DNA of 38,795 nucleotides from JBCCGG01 sp039029395 (GCA_039029395.1 JBCCGG010000054.1:1-38795); one strand, 5' to 3'. Positions 1-8,519 are shown, counted from the stretch's first letter. A program made the numbers and translations. Notes: a model not told the origin generated them from the letters alone.

Positions 1-2
1 CA

Positions 3-152
3 AATGTGCCATATTACGTGTTAATCATCGTAGCTTGCATAGAAATTGTAATGCTACTTGCGCTACTCATAGGCGGCACGCTGTGGCTCGACAGGGCCTT
101 GGAAAAAAGAGAGAACCGCTTCACACCTCCCGAGACCTGGACAAAAAGCTGA
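3..152 (+). CDS. C-terminal part of a small membrane protein (partial)
   Basis: This frame is open from the window edge to a TGA at 150-152 and reads 49 residues. The first about 28 are strongly hydrophobic (YYVLIIVACIEIVMLLALL), followed by a charged, Pro/Thr-containing tail (LEKRENRF, TPPETW). That is one membrane helix with a short tail. The start lies outside the window or is the GTG at 6, so it could be the end of a longer membrane protein or a nearly complete single-pass peptide. Base composition is more AT-rich than the neighbouring ugp genes. It converges on ugpC with only 28 bp between the stops. I do not recognise a family. Confidence 0.4.
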   Translation, partial: NVPYYVLIIVACIEIVMLLALLIGGTLWLDRALEKRENRFTPPETWTKS

Positions 153-180
153 CACTCGAAATCGTTTCGCCTGAGCCCAC

Positions 181-1248
181 CTAAAGCCGCTTGCCGCTCT
201 CCGGATCGAAGAGATGTAGTCGATCGGGCGCGATCGCGACCAGGAGGCGGTCGCCGGGGCGCACCGCGCGCTCGCCGGCCACCCGCGCGGTGATCTCCGG
301 GCCGCCTTCGCTTAGGGTGCCGTGGATCAGGGTGTCGGCGCCCAGCTCCTCGACCACGCCGGCGGTGAGCGCCAGGGTGCCGTTGTCCGGGTCGAAGCGG
401 ACGTGTTCCGGCCGCACGCCCAGGGTGACGGCCCGGCCCTCCTCGCCATGCTGGCCCTTGAGGGCCAAGCGCTCGCCCCCGGGAAGGTGCACCGCACTCC
501 CCTCCTCGGCCAAGGTCGCCGGCAGGAAGTTCATGGCCGGCGCGCCCAGGAAGCCGGCGACGAAGACGGTGGCCGGATGGTCGTAAAGCTCGAGCGGCGT
601 GCCGAGCTGCTCCACGTTGCCGAGGTTCATGACCAGAAGCCGGTGGCCAAGCGTCATGGCCTCGACCTGATCATGGGTGACGTAAACGGATGTAACCCCC
701 AGCTCGGCCTGAAGCTTCTTGATCTCCAGGCGCATCTGGGCGCGCAGCTTGGCATCCAGGTTGGAGAGCGGCTCGTCGAACAGGAAGACCGCCGGCTCGC
801 GCACGATGGCCCGGCCCATGGCGACCCGCTGGCGCTGGCCGCCGGAGAGCTGGCGGGGCTTGCGCTTCAGAAGCTCGCCCAACTCGAGGATCTCGGCAGC
901 CCGTCGGACCCGCTGGTCGATCTCGGCCTTGGAAAGGCGACGAATCTTGAGGCCGTAGGCCATGTTGTCGTAGACGCTCATGTGGGGGTAGAGCGCATAG
1001 GTCTGGAACACCATGGCGATGTCCCGCTCGGCCGGCTCCAGATCGTTGATCACCCGGCCGTCGATCGCGATCTCGCCCTCGGTGATCACCTCCAGCCCCG
1101 CGATCATGCGCAGCAGAGTCGACTTGCCGCAGCCCGAGGGGCCGACGATGACCAGGAACTCGCCGTCCTTCAGATCGCAGTCGACGCCGTGGACGACCTG
1201 CTTGTTACCGAAGGCCTTCTTCACGCCGTGCAAGGAGAGCTGGGCCAC
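181..1248 (-). CDS. ugpC: sn-glycerol-3-phosphate ABC transporter ATP-binding protein UgpC
   Basis: Cytoplasmic ATPase of the Ugp importer, which takes up sn-glycerol-3-phosphate and glycerophosphodiesters. The 355-residue product has Walker A GPSGCGKST (about residues 36-44), signature LSGGQ (134-138), Walker B VFLFDEP (154-160) and the switch His in VYVTHDQ. A C-terminal regulatory MOP/OB-type region (from about residue 235, GVRPEH) marks the MalK/UgpC class. The GTG start at 1248 is chosen because GGAG lies eight bases upstream and it begins two bases after the ugpE stop; the open frame extends far upstream but there it only shadows ugpE. Last gene of the ugpQBAEC run. The substrate is inferred from UgpB and UgpQ context; a related sugar importer cannot be excluded from this subunit alone. 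Confidence 0.93.
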   Translation of the reverse strand: MAQLSLHGVKKAFGNKQVVHGVDCDLKDGEFLVIVGPSGCGKSTLLRMIAGLEVITEGEIAIDGRVINDLEPAERDIAMVFQTYALYPHMSVYDNMAYGLKIRRLSKAEIDQRVRRAAEILELGELLKRKPRQLSGGQRQRVAMGRAIVREPAVFLFDEPLSNLDAKLRAQMRLEIKKLQAELGVTSVYVTHDQVEAMTLGHRLLVMNLGNVEQLGTPLELYDHPATVFVAGFLGAPAMNFLPATLAEEGSAVHLPGGERLALKGQHGEEGRAVTLGVRPEHVRFDPDNGTLALTAGVVEELGADTLIHGTLSEGGPEITARVAGERAVRPGDRLLVAIAPDRLHLFDPESGKRL

Positions 1249-1250
1249 GC

Positions 1251-2108
1251 CTACTTCTCCGTTTCCACCAGGCCCTTGACGAAGAGCCGCTGCATGAAGA
1301 TCACGACCAGCACCGGCGGGATCATGGCCAGCATGGCGGTCGCCATGACCAGCTGCCACTCGGCCTGATCGTCGCCCACCGCGAGCATGCGGTTGAGGCC
1401 GACTACCACCGTCATGATGTCCGGGTCGCTGGTGATCATCAGCGGCCAGAGGTACTGGTTCCAGCCGAAGATGAAGAGGATCACAAAAAGGGCCGCGATA
1501 TTGGTGCGCGACAGCGGCAGCAAGATGTCCCAGAAAAAGCGTAAGGGCCCCGCGCCGTCCATGCGCGCGGCTTCCGCCAGCTCGTCGGGCACGGCGAGAA
1601 ACACTTGTCGGAACATGAAGGTCGCAGTCGCAGACGCGATCAGCGGGATGATCAGGCCGCTGTAGGAATCCAGCATGCCCAGGCGCGCGACCACCTCGTA
1701 GGTCGGCAGGATGCGCACCTCGACCGGCAGCATGAGGGTGATGAAGATCAGCCAAAAGGCGGTCATGCGGAAGGGAAAGCGGAAGTATACGATGGCGAAG
1801 GCGGCGGTGATCGAGATCGCGATTTTGCCGAGCGCGATGCCGAGTGCCATGATCAGGCTGTTGACCAGCATGCGCCCGGCGCCCGCCGAGCCGGCGCCCG
1901 AGCCCTCGCCCAGACCGCTGGTGAAGGCGCGGGTGTAGTTCTCGGCCAGCTGGTCGCCGGGCAGTAGCGGCATGGGACTCTGCACGACGTCTTGGAGCGT
2001 GTGGGTCGAGGCGACGAAGGTGACGTAGATCGGAAAGGCGACGATCGCGATGCCCAGTATCAGCATGCCGTGGGTCAGCCAGGTCAGCCAGGGCTTGGCG
2101 CCGATCAT
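1251..2108 (-). CDS. ugpE: sn-glycerol-3-phosphate ABC transporter permease UgpE
   Basis: Inner-membrane permease of the Ugp importer (MalG/UgpE type), 285 residues. It starts with a hydrophobic helix (GMLILGIAIVAFPIYV), has about six membrane segments, and carries the EAA loop that contacts the ATPase (ELAEAARMDGAGPLRFFW). A periplasmic loop after the first helix contains a Gly/Ala/Ser-rich stretch (EGSGAGSAGAGR) that looks like a local insertion. The ATG at 2106-2108 overlaps the ugpA TGA by one base (TGATG), a sign of translational coupling. The two permeases would form the heterodimeric channel. Confidence 0.93.
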   Translation of the reverse strand: MIGAKPWLTWLTHGMLILGIAIVAFPIYVTFVASTHTLQDVVQSPMPLLPGDQLAENYTRAFTSGLGEGSGAGSAGAGRMLVNSLIMALGIALGKIAISITAAFAIVYFRFPFRMTAFWLIFITLMLPVEVRILPTYEVVARLGMLDSYSGLIIPLIASATATFMFRQVFLAVPDELAEAARMDGAGPLRFFWDILLPLSRTNIAALFVILFIFGWNQYLWPLMITSDPDIMTVVVGLNRMLAVGDDQAEWQLVMATAMLAMIPPVLVVIFMQRLFVKGLVETEK

Positions 2109-2989
2109 CAGTAATGCACCTTGCGCTCGATGTAGCGGAACTGGATCACGGTGAGCACCAGGACGATGCCCATGAGCACCACCGACTGGGCCGCCGAGCT
2201 GCCCAGGTCGAGGCCGATGAAGCCGTCGGAGAAGACCTTGTAGACCAGGATGTTGGTGGCCCCGGCCGGCCCGCCGGCGGTCACCGTGTGGATGATGCCG
2301 AAGGTCTCGAAGAAGGCGTAGACCACGTTGATCACAAGCAAGAAGAAGGTGGTCGGCGATAAGAGCGGAAAGACGATGGTCCAAAAGCGCCGGGCCGGGC
2401 CCGCCCCGTCGATCGCCGCAGCTTCCACCAGGGAGCGCGGGATCGCCGCCAGGCCGGCCAGGAAGAAGAGGAAGTTGTAGCTGATCTGCTTCCAGGCGGC
2501 GGCAATCACCACAAGGATCATCGCCTGGTCGCCATTGAGCTGGTGGTTCCAGGGCAGGCCGATGGAATCGAGCCAATAGGCCACGATGCCGAGGGTCGGG
2601 TTGAACAGCAGCAGCCACAGGATGCCGGCCACCGCAGGCGCCACCGCGTAGGGCCAGATGAGAAGCGTGCGGTACACCATGACGCCACGGATCACCCGGT
2701 CCGCCTGAACCGCCAGATAGAGCGCCGAGCCGAGCGCGAGCAGCGCCACCGAGGTGCTGAAGACGGCAGTGACCTGAAGGGAGTTCAGATAGTGGGGGTC
2801 GGAGAAGAGCTCGGCGAAGTTCTCCAAGCCGACAAACTCGGACGAGAGCCCGAAGGCGTCCTCCTGCAAGACCGACTGCTTGAGGGCCTGTGCCGCCGGC
2901 CAGATAAAGAACACCAAGGTGATGACGATCTGCGGCGCCAGCAGCAGATAGGGAAGCAGCAGACCTTTGAAGACGACGCGCTTTTCCAT
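2108..2989 (-). CDS. ugpA: sn-glycerol-3-phosphate ABC transporter permease UgpA
   Basis: Inner-membrane permease partner of UgpE (MalF/UgpA type), 293 residues, the usual length. The N-terminus MEKRVVFKGLLLPYLLLAPQ leads into the first helix, followed by the periplasmic segment typical of UgpA (FVGLENFAELFSDPHYLNSL). The EAA loop is visible as SLVEAAAIDGAGPARRFW, followed by the last helices and the C-terminal RYIERKVHY. It lies about 200 bp downstream of ugpB, and a palindromic repeat fills that gap, so UgpB may be made in excess over the membrane subunits. It is coupled to ugpE by a one-base overlap. Confidence 0.93.
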   Translation of the reverse strand: MEKRVVFKGLLLPYLLLAPQIVITLVFFIWPAAQALKQSVLQEDAFGLSSEFVGLENFAELFSDPHYLNSLQVTAVFSTSVALLALGSALYLAVQADRVIRGVMVYRTLLIWPYAVAPAVAGILWLLLFNPTLGIVAYWLDSIGLPWNHQLNGDQAMILVVIAAAWKQISYNFLFFLAGLAAIPRSLVEAAAIDGAGPARRFWTIVFPLLSPTTFFLLVINVVYAFFETFGIIHTVTAGGPAGATNILVYKVFSDGFIGLDLGSSAAQSVVLMGIVLVLTVIQFRYIERKVHY

Positions 2990-3034
2990 CGGTCAGGGCT
3001 GGAATCGAAAGGCGAGAGGGGACTCCCACATGAG

Positions 3035-3133
3035 CCCCCTCACCCTAGCCCTCTCCCCTGAGGGGAGAGGGGATTTCTGCCGAGGCCCGGCAACCGCGTC
3101 CCCTCTCCCTTTGGGAGAGGGACAGGGTGAGGG
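3035..3133. repeat. Intergenic palindromic repeat between ugpB and ugpA
   Basis: The arms CCCTCACCCTAGCCCTCTCCC (3037-3057, first bases shown split: CCCTCACCCTAG, CCCTCTCCC) and GGGAGAGGGACAGGGTGAGGG (3113-3133: GGGAGAGGG, ACAGGGTGAGGG) are inverted copies matching at 19 of 21 positions. Shorter nested hairpins CCCCTGAGGGG (around 3061) and CCCTTTGGG (around 3111) lie inside. This CCCTCACCCT...CCCTCTCCC element is a well-known dispersed intergenic palindrome in proteobacteria. Here it sits inside the ugp operon, where a transcript hairpin could stabilise the ugpB message. Confidence 0.75.
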
Positions 3134-3186
3134 CAGCTTTCGACGCTGTTCGCCCACAAGATCCTCAGCTACCGAAGGCGCCGATG

Positions 3187-4494
3187 CTAGTCGTTCGCCT
3201 TCTCGAACTTGCGCAGCAGCTTGTTGCCCCGATCGACCGCGTCGTCGAGGCCCTGCTGCGCCGTCTTCTGGCCGGACCAGATGGCCTCCAGCTCCTCGTT
3301 GATGATATCGCGCGCCTGCACGTAGCTGCCGAAGCGCAGACCCTTGGAGTTGGCGGTCGGCTCATTGAGGGTCATCTGCAAGAGCGCCGTCTCGGTGCCC
3401 GGGTTGGCGTCGTAGAAGCCCTGGCTCTTAGTCAGGTCGTAGGCGCCGAAGGTGATCGGCAGGTAGCCGGTGCCCTGGTGCCACTCGGCTTGGACCTCGG
3501 GTGAGGAGAGGTACTCGAAGAAGGCCTTGATGCCCTCGTAGTCCTTGGCGTCATGGCCGTCGAAGACCCACAGGGTGGCGCCGCCGATGATGGTGTTGCG
3601 CGGCGCGCCGGCGATGTCGGGCCAGTAGGGCAGCATGCCGATGCCGAAGTCGAACTGGGCGGTCTTCTTGATGCCCGCGTAGCCCGCCGAGGACTGCATG
3701 TACATAACGCACTCGCCGCTGGTGAAGAGCGCCTGGCTGTCGCCGCGCCGGCCGCCGTACTTGAAGACGCCGTCCTTCTGGGAGTCGGCGAGGGTCTGGA
3801 TGTGCTTGACGTGGGCCGGGCTGTTGAAGGTGAACTCGGTCTCCAGGCCCTCGAAGCCGTTGGCCTTGGTGCCGACCGGCAAGTCGTGCCAGGCGCTGAA
3901 GTTCTCCAGCTGGACCCAGGACTGCCAGGCGGTCGTGAAGCCGCAAGGATAGCCGGCCGCTTGGGTCGCTTTGACCGCCTCGAAGACCTCGGGCCAGGTG
4001 GCCGGCGGCGTGTTGGGGTCGAGCCCGGCCTTCTGGAAGGCCTCCTTGTTGTAGTAGAGCACCGGGGTCGAGCTGTTGAAGGGCATGGAGAGCATCCGGC
4101 CGTCGGGCGTCGTGTAGTAACCGGTCACGGTGGGCAGATAAGCGGCGGCATCGAAATCGTCGCCCATGATCTCGTAGACCGGCTTGATCGCGCCCTCGGC
4201 GGCCATCATGGTCGCCGTGCCCACTTCGAAGACCTGCAGAATGTGCGGCGGCTGCTTGGAGCGGAAGGCGGCGATGCCGGCGGTCATATTCTCCGTATAG
4301 TTGCCCTTGTAGGTCGGCACCACGACGTAATCCGACTGGGACTCGTTGAAACCCTTGGCGATGTCGGCAACCCGCTCGCCGAGCGCGCCACCCATGGCGT
4401 GCCACCATTGGATCTCGGTTGCCGCCAGGGCGCTCGAGGTCGCTGCCATTGCGGCCAGCGCGGTGCCGGCGAACGCCAATCTCAGATGTCTCAT
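3187..4494 (-). CDS. ugpB: sn-glycerol-3-phosphate-binding periplasmic protein UgpB
   Basis: Periplasmic solute-binding protein (family 1) that captures glycerol-3-phosphate or glycerophosphodiesters for UgpAEC. The 435-residue product has a clear Sec signal peptide (MRHLRLAFAGTALAAMAATSS, cleaved near ALA-ATE), then the mature start TEIQWWHAMGGALGERV, which is typical of UgpB. Conserved motifs include NSSTPVLYYNKEAFQKAG and GTGYLPI near the end. The ATG at 4494 is chosen because GGAGG lies upstream at good spacing and the signal peptide starts there; an in-frame start at 4551 would add 19 non-signal residues. It follows ugpQ by about 88 bp on the same strand. Confidence 0.94.
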   Translation of the reverse strand: MRHLRLAFAGTALAAMAATSSALAATEIQWWHAMGGALGERVADIAKGFNESQSDYVVVPTYKGNYTENMTAGIAAFRSKQPPHILQVFEVGTATMMAAEGAIKPVYEIMGDDFDAAAYLPTVTGYYTTPDGRMLSMPFNSSTPVLYYNKEAFQKAGLDPNTPPATWPEVFEAVKATQAAGYPCGFTTAWQSWVQLENFSAWHDLPVGTKANGFEGLETEFTFNSPAHVKHIQTLADSQKDGVFKYGGRRGDSQALFTSGECVMYMQSSAGYAGIKKTAQFDFGIGMLPYWPDIAGAPRNTIIGGATLWVFDGHDAKDYEGIKAFFEYLSSPEVQAEWHQGTGYLPITFGAYDLTKSQGFYDANPGTETALLQMTLNEPTANSKGLRFGSYVQARDIINEELEAIWSGQKTAQQGLDDAVDRGNKLLRKFEKAND

Positions 4495-4582
4495 GAGTGA
4501 GCCTCCCACTGCTGCTAGGATCCTGAGATGGAATGTTAGGGGGTTTGGCACGGCCGGGCAATCGGCTGCCGGCAGCTGTCAC

Positions 4583-5479
4583 CTAAGGGTCACAGAAGCG
4601 GCTCGGAAAGTCCGTGATCAGGCCGTCGACGCCCCAGGCGACGAGGCGATCCCGGTCGGCAACCTCGTTGACCGTCCAAGGGATGACACGAAGCCCAAGC
4701 GCCTGTGCCTCTTGAAGAGTCTCTTGGGTCAGGTCCTTGTGATAGGGCGACCAGACCGCGCCGCCCGCCGCCTTGACCATCCGAGGCACCGAGCCGCCAT
4801 GTTGGGATAGATCGAAGCCGGCGCTCCAGGCCGAGGGCGGGCTGACGTTGTCGAGCCAGTCCCGCTGGGCGGTGAGGTAAACGGTCGGGATCTCCGGCGC
4901 GATCTCCTGAACCTCCTGGAGCGCATCCCAGTGGAACGATTGAATCGTCGCGCGCTCGGCCGCCCCGGTCTCCTGCAGCAGGGCGGCCACGATGCGGGCG
5001 AAGGTGCGTGGATCAAGGGTATCGCCGGGATGCTCGGGGCTGGTCTTGATCTCCAGATTGAGGCCCAGGTCGCCGCTCTCGTGGATCACCTGCTCCAAGC
5101 GCGGGATGCGCTCCAGCTCGTGGGGGATCTGCTCGGGAAAGCGCTCGGCGTAGTCGCTGGACGGGTCGATGCGGCCCACGTCGTAGGTCTCCAGCTGGCG
5201 CCAGGTCAGGTCGTGGATCGGCGGCGTCTCGCCGAGCAGCCAGCGGCCCTCAGGATCTCGGGTGATCGCCGGGTCGAGCCGCCGGTCGTGGGACACCACG
5301 ACGACCCCGTCGGCGGTGATGCCCAGGTCCATCTCCAGGGTGTCGACGCAGGTGATTGCGGCGTGGCGGAATCCGGTCATGCTGTTCTCCGGCCGCTCGC
5401 CCCGGGCGCCCCGATGGCCCTGCAGCTCGAACGCACAGAGGGCGAGCCACAGCAAGATGAGGATCGAATGCTTGGTCAT
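4583..5479 (-). CDS. ugpQ: Exported glycerophosphodiester phosphodiesterase (UgpQ/GlpQ family)
   Basis: Hydrolyses glycerophosphodiesters such as glycerophosphocholine to glycerol-3-phosphate and the free alcohol. The 298-residue product shows the GDPD signature: HRGARGERPENS near the N-terminus (catalytic His, Arg, Glu), LEMDLGITADG (metal-binding Glu/Asp), VVVSHD (second catalytic His), LNLEIK, and the C-terminal WTVNE and GVDGLITDFP. The N-terminus MTKHSILILLWLALCAF looks like a signal peptide or anchor but ends unusually close to the catalytic HRG; most UgpQ proteins are cytoplasmic, so the location is uncertain. The start at 5479 is preferred over an upstream one at 5560, which would bury the hydrophobic segment. 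Same strand and pathway as ugpBAEC. Confidence 0.88.
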   Translation of the reverse strand: MTKHSILILLWLALCAFELQGHRGARGERPENSMTGFRHAAITCVDTLEMDLGITADGVVVVSHDRRLDPAITRDPEGRWLLGETPPIHDLTWRQLETYDVGRIDPSSDYAERFPEQIPHELERIPRLEQVIHESGDLGLNLEIKTSPEHPGDTLDPRTFARIVAALLQETGAAERATIQSFHWDALQEVQEIAPEIPTVYLTAQRDWLDNVSPPSAWSAGFDLSQHGGSVPRMVKAAGGAVWSPYHKDLTQETLQEAQALGLRVIPWTVNEVADRDRLVAWGVDGLITDFPSRFCDP

Positions 5480-5558
5480 TGCTCTAGGGAGACCATAGGA
5501 TAGCCACGGCGCGAACGCCACGGCCTTCGACAAAGCGACGCGAGGCGGAGTCCAGCCC

Positions 5559-5984
5559 ATGAGAGCCTGGGAGGAAATTCAAGAGGATCTGAAATGGGAT
5601 GGGATGTGGCGCGATATCTACGTGCAGGAGATCGGCGCAGCCGAATGGCGGAAGCTCCTGCGGGCCCTGCCCCTCTGGAACTATGAGCTCGCCTATTCGG
5701 ATCCCACGGGCAGCGCCGAGTTGCCTGGGGACTTTCCAGGTGCCGAAGATTGGGCTTGCCATCTGACTGTAAAGGTCGGTGCCATCACCTTGAATTGCCA
5801 TTTTTTTCTAATCGAAGAGATCGAGTTTGACTTCGACCCAAGAGAGGTCAAGGTCCAGAACGACTGGCTGATTCTCTATGAGTTTCTGAAACGCTTGGGT
5901 CGCCTGCTCGACCGCCCCGTGATCGTCACTTACGAGAATACGCCCAAAGCGGTGATCGCCGAGTGGTGGCCAGGCCAGGCCTAG
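5559..5984 (+). CDS. Hypothetical protein, 141 aa, acidic
   Basis: I do not recognise a family. The product is rich in Trp and acidic residues (WDGMWRDIYVQE, EEIEFDFDPREVKVQND) with no signal peptide or membrane segment. It ends YENTPKAVIAEWWPGQA. The GC content is lower than in neighbouring genes. It has the look of compact soluble immunity-type or housekeeping hypothetical proteins (alternating short strands and helices, an acidic surface), but no toxin gene lies beside it, so this is only an impression. It diverges from ugpQ across about 80 bp, and its TAG stop overlaps the convergent methyltransferase stop (CTAG at 5981-5984). Confidence 0.7.
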   Translation: MRAWEEIQEDLKWDGMWRDIYVQEIGAAEWRKLLRALPLWNYELAYSDPTGSAELPGDFPGAEDWACHLTVKVGAITLNCHFFLIEEIEFDFDPREVKVQNDWLILYEFLKRLGRLLDRPVIVTYENTPKAVIAEWWPGQA

Positions 5985-6796
5985 CCAGCCTTCAACGCCC
6001 GGATCTGGATCGCCTGCATGGGCGCTTCGATCGGGCCCTTGCCGAACGCGGCCTCGAGCGCCTGGATCAGGGCCGCGAGGGCCTGCGCCTCACTTTCTTC
6101 GCCCCGCTCGGCCAGATAGTTGGCTAGGGGCGAGCCCCGGCAGAAGGCTGCCGCCACGTCTTGGGCGCCGGGCGCCCGGCTGAGGCGCGGCTGGACGGAG
6201 AAATCGACATGGGCGAAACCGGCGGCCTGGAGCGCGCGCAGGATCGCGGTCATGTCCTGATAGCCGAAGGGCAGCTCCAAGAAGCTTGGCGGATCTTCCG
6301 GGAAAAGCGCGCCGAGCGTATCGTGGGCCAGCTGGGAGAGGCGGTTCTCCGCCAGGGAGTCCCAGACGTTGAAAAGGAAGGGCGCGCCCGGCTTCAAGAT
6401 CCGCGCCGCTTCGGCGTAGCCCTTGGCCTTGTCGGGAAAGAACATCACGCCGAACTGACAGACCAGTGCGTCGAAGGCGCCATCGTCGAACGGCAGATCG
6501 GTCGCGTCGGCTTCCTGAAAGCTCAGACCCGGCGCCTCGCCCAGGCGCGCCTTGGCCTCGACGATCATGCCCGGGTTGAAGTCGGTCGCGATCACGAGCC
6601 CACCCTGCGGCAGGCGCGCCAGAAGGTGGCGGGTAACGACACCGGTGCCGCAAGCGGTCTCCAAGACCGCGCCGCCGGACTGCACTTCGAGCCGACCGGC
6701 CAGATCGGCGGCATAGTCCTCGAAGATCAGGGGCACCAGATAGCGCTGATAGTTCTCCGGGATCGAGCCTGCGAAGGTGCGGTGGGATTGCTCCAT
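5981..6796 (-). CDS. Class I SAM-dependent methyltransferase
   Basis: Soluble 271-residue methyltransferase with a Rossmann core: motif I VLETACGTGVVTRHLL (about residues 45-60), motif II VIATDFNPGMI, an acidic motif FQEADATDLPFDDGAFDALVCQFGVMFF, and post-II ARILKPGAPFLFNVWDS. This matches the UbiE/Methyltransf_11-like group that acts on small molecules; the substrate cannot be read from sequence. It starts 10 bp downstream of the ATP sulfurylase/APS kinase stop on the same strand, so the two are probably co-transcribed. Its stop overlaps the convergent stop of the 141-residue protein. Confidence 0.88.
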   Translation of the reverse strand: MEQSHRTFAGSIPENYQRYLVPLIFEDYAADLAGRLEVQSGGAVLETACGTGVVTRHLLARLPQGGLVIATDFNPGMIVEAKARLGEAPGLSFQEADATDLPFDDGAFDALVCQFGVMFFPDKAKGYAEAARILKPGAPFLFNVWDSLAENRLSQLAHDTLGALFPEDPPSFLELPFGYQDMTAILRALQAAGFAHVDFSVQPRLSRAPGAQDVAAAFCRGSPLANYLAERGEESEAQALAALIQALEAAFGKGPIEAPMQAIQIRALKAG

Positions 6797-6806
6797 AGGC
6801 CTCAGC

Positions 6807-8519
6807 CTAGCGAATGAATCCCAAACTCTCCAGCTTGACCAGGATCCGGTGGGCCGCCAGCTCGGGCGAGAGCTGTTCGGTGTCGAGCACGATCTCGGCG
6901 CGCTCTGGCTCCTCGTAGGGGTCGTCGATGCCGGTCACGCCCTTGACCACGCCCGCCCTGGCCTTGGCATAGAGCCCCTTGCGGTCGCGCTTCTCGCAGA
7001 CATCCAAGGAGGTCGAGACGTAGATTTCGACGAAGCCGCCGACCGCCTCGATGGTGTCGCGCACCTGGCGCCGGGTCGTGCGGTAGGGCGCGATCGGCGC
7101 GCAGATCGCGACCCCGCCGTTCTTCGTGATCTCGGCCGCCACGTAGCCGATGCGCAGAATGTTGAGGTTGCGGTGCTCCTTGGAGAAGCCGAGCTCGCTT
7201 GAGAGGTTCTTGCGCACCAGGTCGCCGTCCAAGAGCGTCACCCGGCGGTCGCCGTTCTCCAGCATCTTGACCAAGAGCGCATTGGCGATAGTCGACTTGC
7301 CGGCGCCCGAAAGGCCTGTGAAGAACACCGTGAAACCCTGCTCGTGGCGCGGCGGGTGGATCTTGCCGAGCTCCTCGAGGATCTCCGGGAAGGCGTACCA
7401 CTCGGGGATCTCCAGGCCCTCGGCCAGGCGGCGGCGAAACTCCCGCTGGCTCAGGCTCTGCACCGTCATCTCGGGCGTGATCTCATCGCGCGGCAAGAAC
7501 TGGGCACGATCCTCCACGTAGACCATGTCCTGGAAAGGCACCATGGTGATGTCGAGCTCTTCCTCGTGCTGCTTGAACAGCTCTTGGGCCGCGCCCGGCG
7601 CGTAGAAGGGCTCGCCCGCCATGTTCTCCCCGGCGCCGGCGTGGTTCAACCCGACAATGAAGTGGGTGCAGCCGTAGTTCTTGCGCACGATGCCCTGCCA
7701 GACGGCCTCGCGCGGACCAGCCCGGCGGCTCGCCAGGTTCAAGAGGCTGAGCGTCGTGGTCTGCTCCGGGTAATGCTTGAGGACATGCTCGTAGCAGCGC
7801 ACCCGGGCGTAGTGGTCCATGTCGTCCATTTTCGCGAGACCCACGCTGGGCTGGATCAGCAGGTTCGCCTCGCACTCCCGGGCGGCCCGGAAGGTCATCG
7901 CTTGCTCGGCCCGGTGCATCGGCCGGTTGGTCTGGAACGCGACCACGCGGCGCCAGCCAAGTTTGCGAAAACGGCCGCGCAGCTCGGAAGGGGAGTCTCT
8001 CAACAGGCGAAAGTCATGATGGATCGGCGGCTCGACCCCGCGCAAACGGCCGCCCAGATAGACCGGGTGGCTGTGGTGCAGCAGCTGGTCTACTCCCGGA
8101 TGGGCCTCGTCCGTAGTGCCGAAGACGGCGGCGGCCTCGGCCGCCTTGTCAGGGGTCCAGGAGTCGCTGACCTCCAGTGTCGCGATCAACACGCCTTCGG
8201 GGTCGCGCAATGCGACGGTGCGACCGACCTCGATTTCCTCGGCGAAGGCGGCGCTCACATCGAGGGTGATGGGGATCGGCCAAAGTTCACCCGAGGTAAG
8301 ACGCATCTCGGCCAGCACCCGGTCGTAGTCGGCCTGACCCATGAAGCCCTCGAGCGGCGAGAAGGCGCCGTTCAGGAGCAGCTCGATATCGCTCAACTGG
8401 CGCGGTGTCAGGTCCCATGAGGCGTAGTCACGCGCCGCCAGCTTCTCCTGCTCGGCCGCCGACTCGCCCAGATAAAGCTCTTTCAGCACCCCGCCGTGGG
8501 GCTCCTTGAAGGCACCCAT
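6807..8519 (-). CDS. Bifunctional ATP sulfurylase/APS kinase with altered sulfurylase active site
   Basis: The 570-residue product has the fused layout of alphaproteobacterial sulfate-activating enzymes: sulfurylase-type domain (about 1-390) then APS kinase (about 395-570). The kinase looks intact, with P-loop GLSGAGKST (402-410), LLDGD (429-433), RKNLSSELGFSKEHR and ITKNGGVAICAPIAPY. The sulfurylase domain is well conserved in its scaffold (SWDLTPRQ, IELLLNGAFSPLEGFM, REAVWQGIVRKNYGCTHFIVG). Its nucleotide motifs differ: QTNRPMHRAE (196-205) where relatives have QTRNPLHRAH, and GLNHAGAG (290-297) where relatives have GRDHAGPG. It may therefore act mainly as an APS kinase or use a changed mechanism. 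A terminator upstream isolates it from the dehydrogenase gene. Confidence 0.92.
   Translation of the reverse strand: MGAFKEPHGGVLKELYLGESAAEQEKLAARDYASWDLTPRQLSDIELLLNGAFSPLEGFMGQADYDRVLAEMRLTSGELWPIPITLDVSAAFAEEIEVGRTVALRDPEGVLIATLEVSDSWTPDKAAEAAAVFGTTDEAHPGVDQLLHHSHPVYLGGRLRGVEPPIHHDFRLLRDSPSELRGRFRKLGWRRVVAFQTNRPMHRAEQAMTFRAARECEANLLIQPSVGLAKMDDMDHYARVRCYEHVLKHYPEQTTTLSLLNLASRRAGPREAVWQGIVRKNYGCTHFIVGLNHAGAGENMAGEPFYAPGAAQELFKQHEEELDITMVPFQDMVYVEDRAQFLPRDEITPEMTVQSLSQREFRRRLAEGLEIPEWYAFPEILEELGKIHPPRHEQGFTVFFTGLSGAGKSTIANALLVKMLENGDRRVTLLDGDLVRKNLSSELGFSKEHRNLNILRIGYVAAEITKNGGVAICAPIAPYRTTRRQVRDTIEAVGGFVEIYVSTSLDVCEKRDRKGLYAKARAGVVKGVTGIDDPYEEPERAEIVLDTEQLSPELAAHRILVKLESLGFIR

Noticed and set aside
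153..175. CGAAATCGTTTCG hairpin after ugpC as a terminator
   Set aside because: The stem is only five base pairs and no T-run follows on the relevant strand.
322..1368. Long open frame on the plus strand opposite ugpC
   Set aside because: It is an antisense shadow of a GC-rich gene with clear ATPase motifs; composition is Gly/Asp/Arg/His-rich and has no recognisable domain or ribosome site.
1249..1755. N-terminal extension of UgpC
   Set aside because: The extension lies over ugpE and reads as Arg/Pro/His-rich nonsense; the GTG at 1248 has a good ribosome site and starts the conserved domain.
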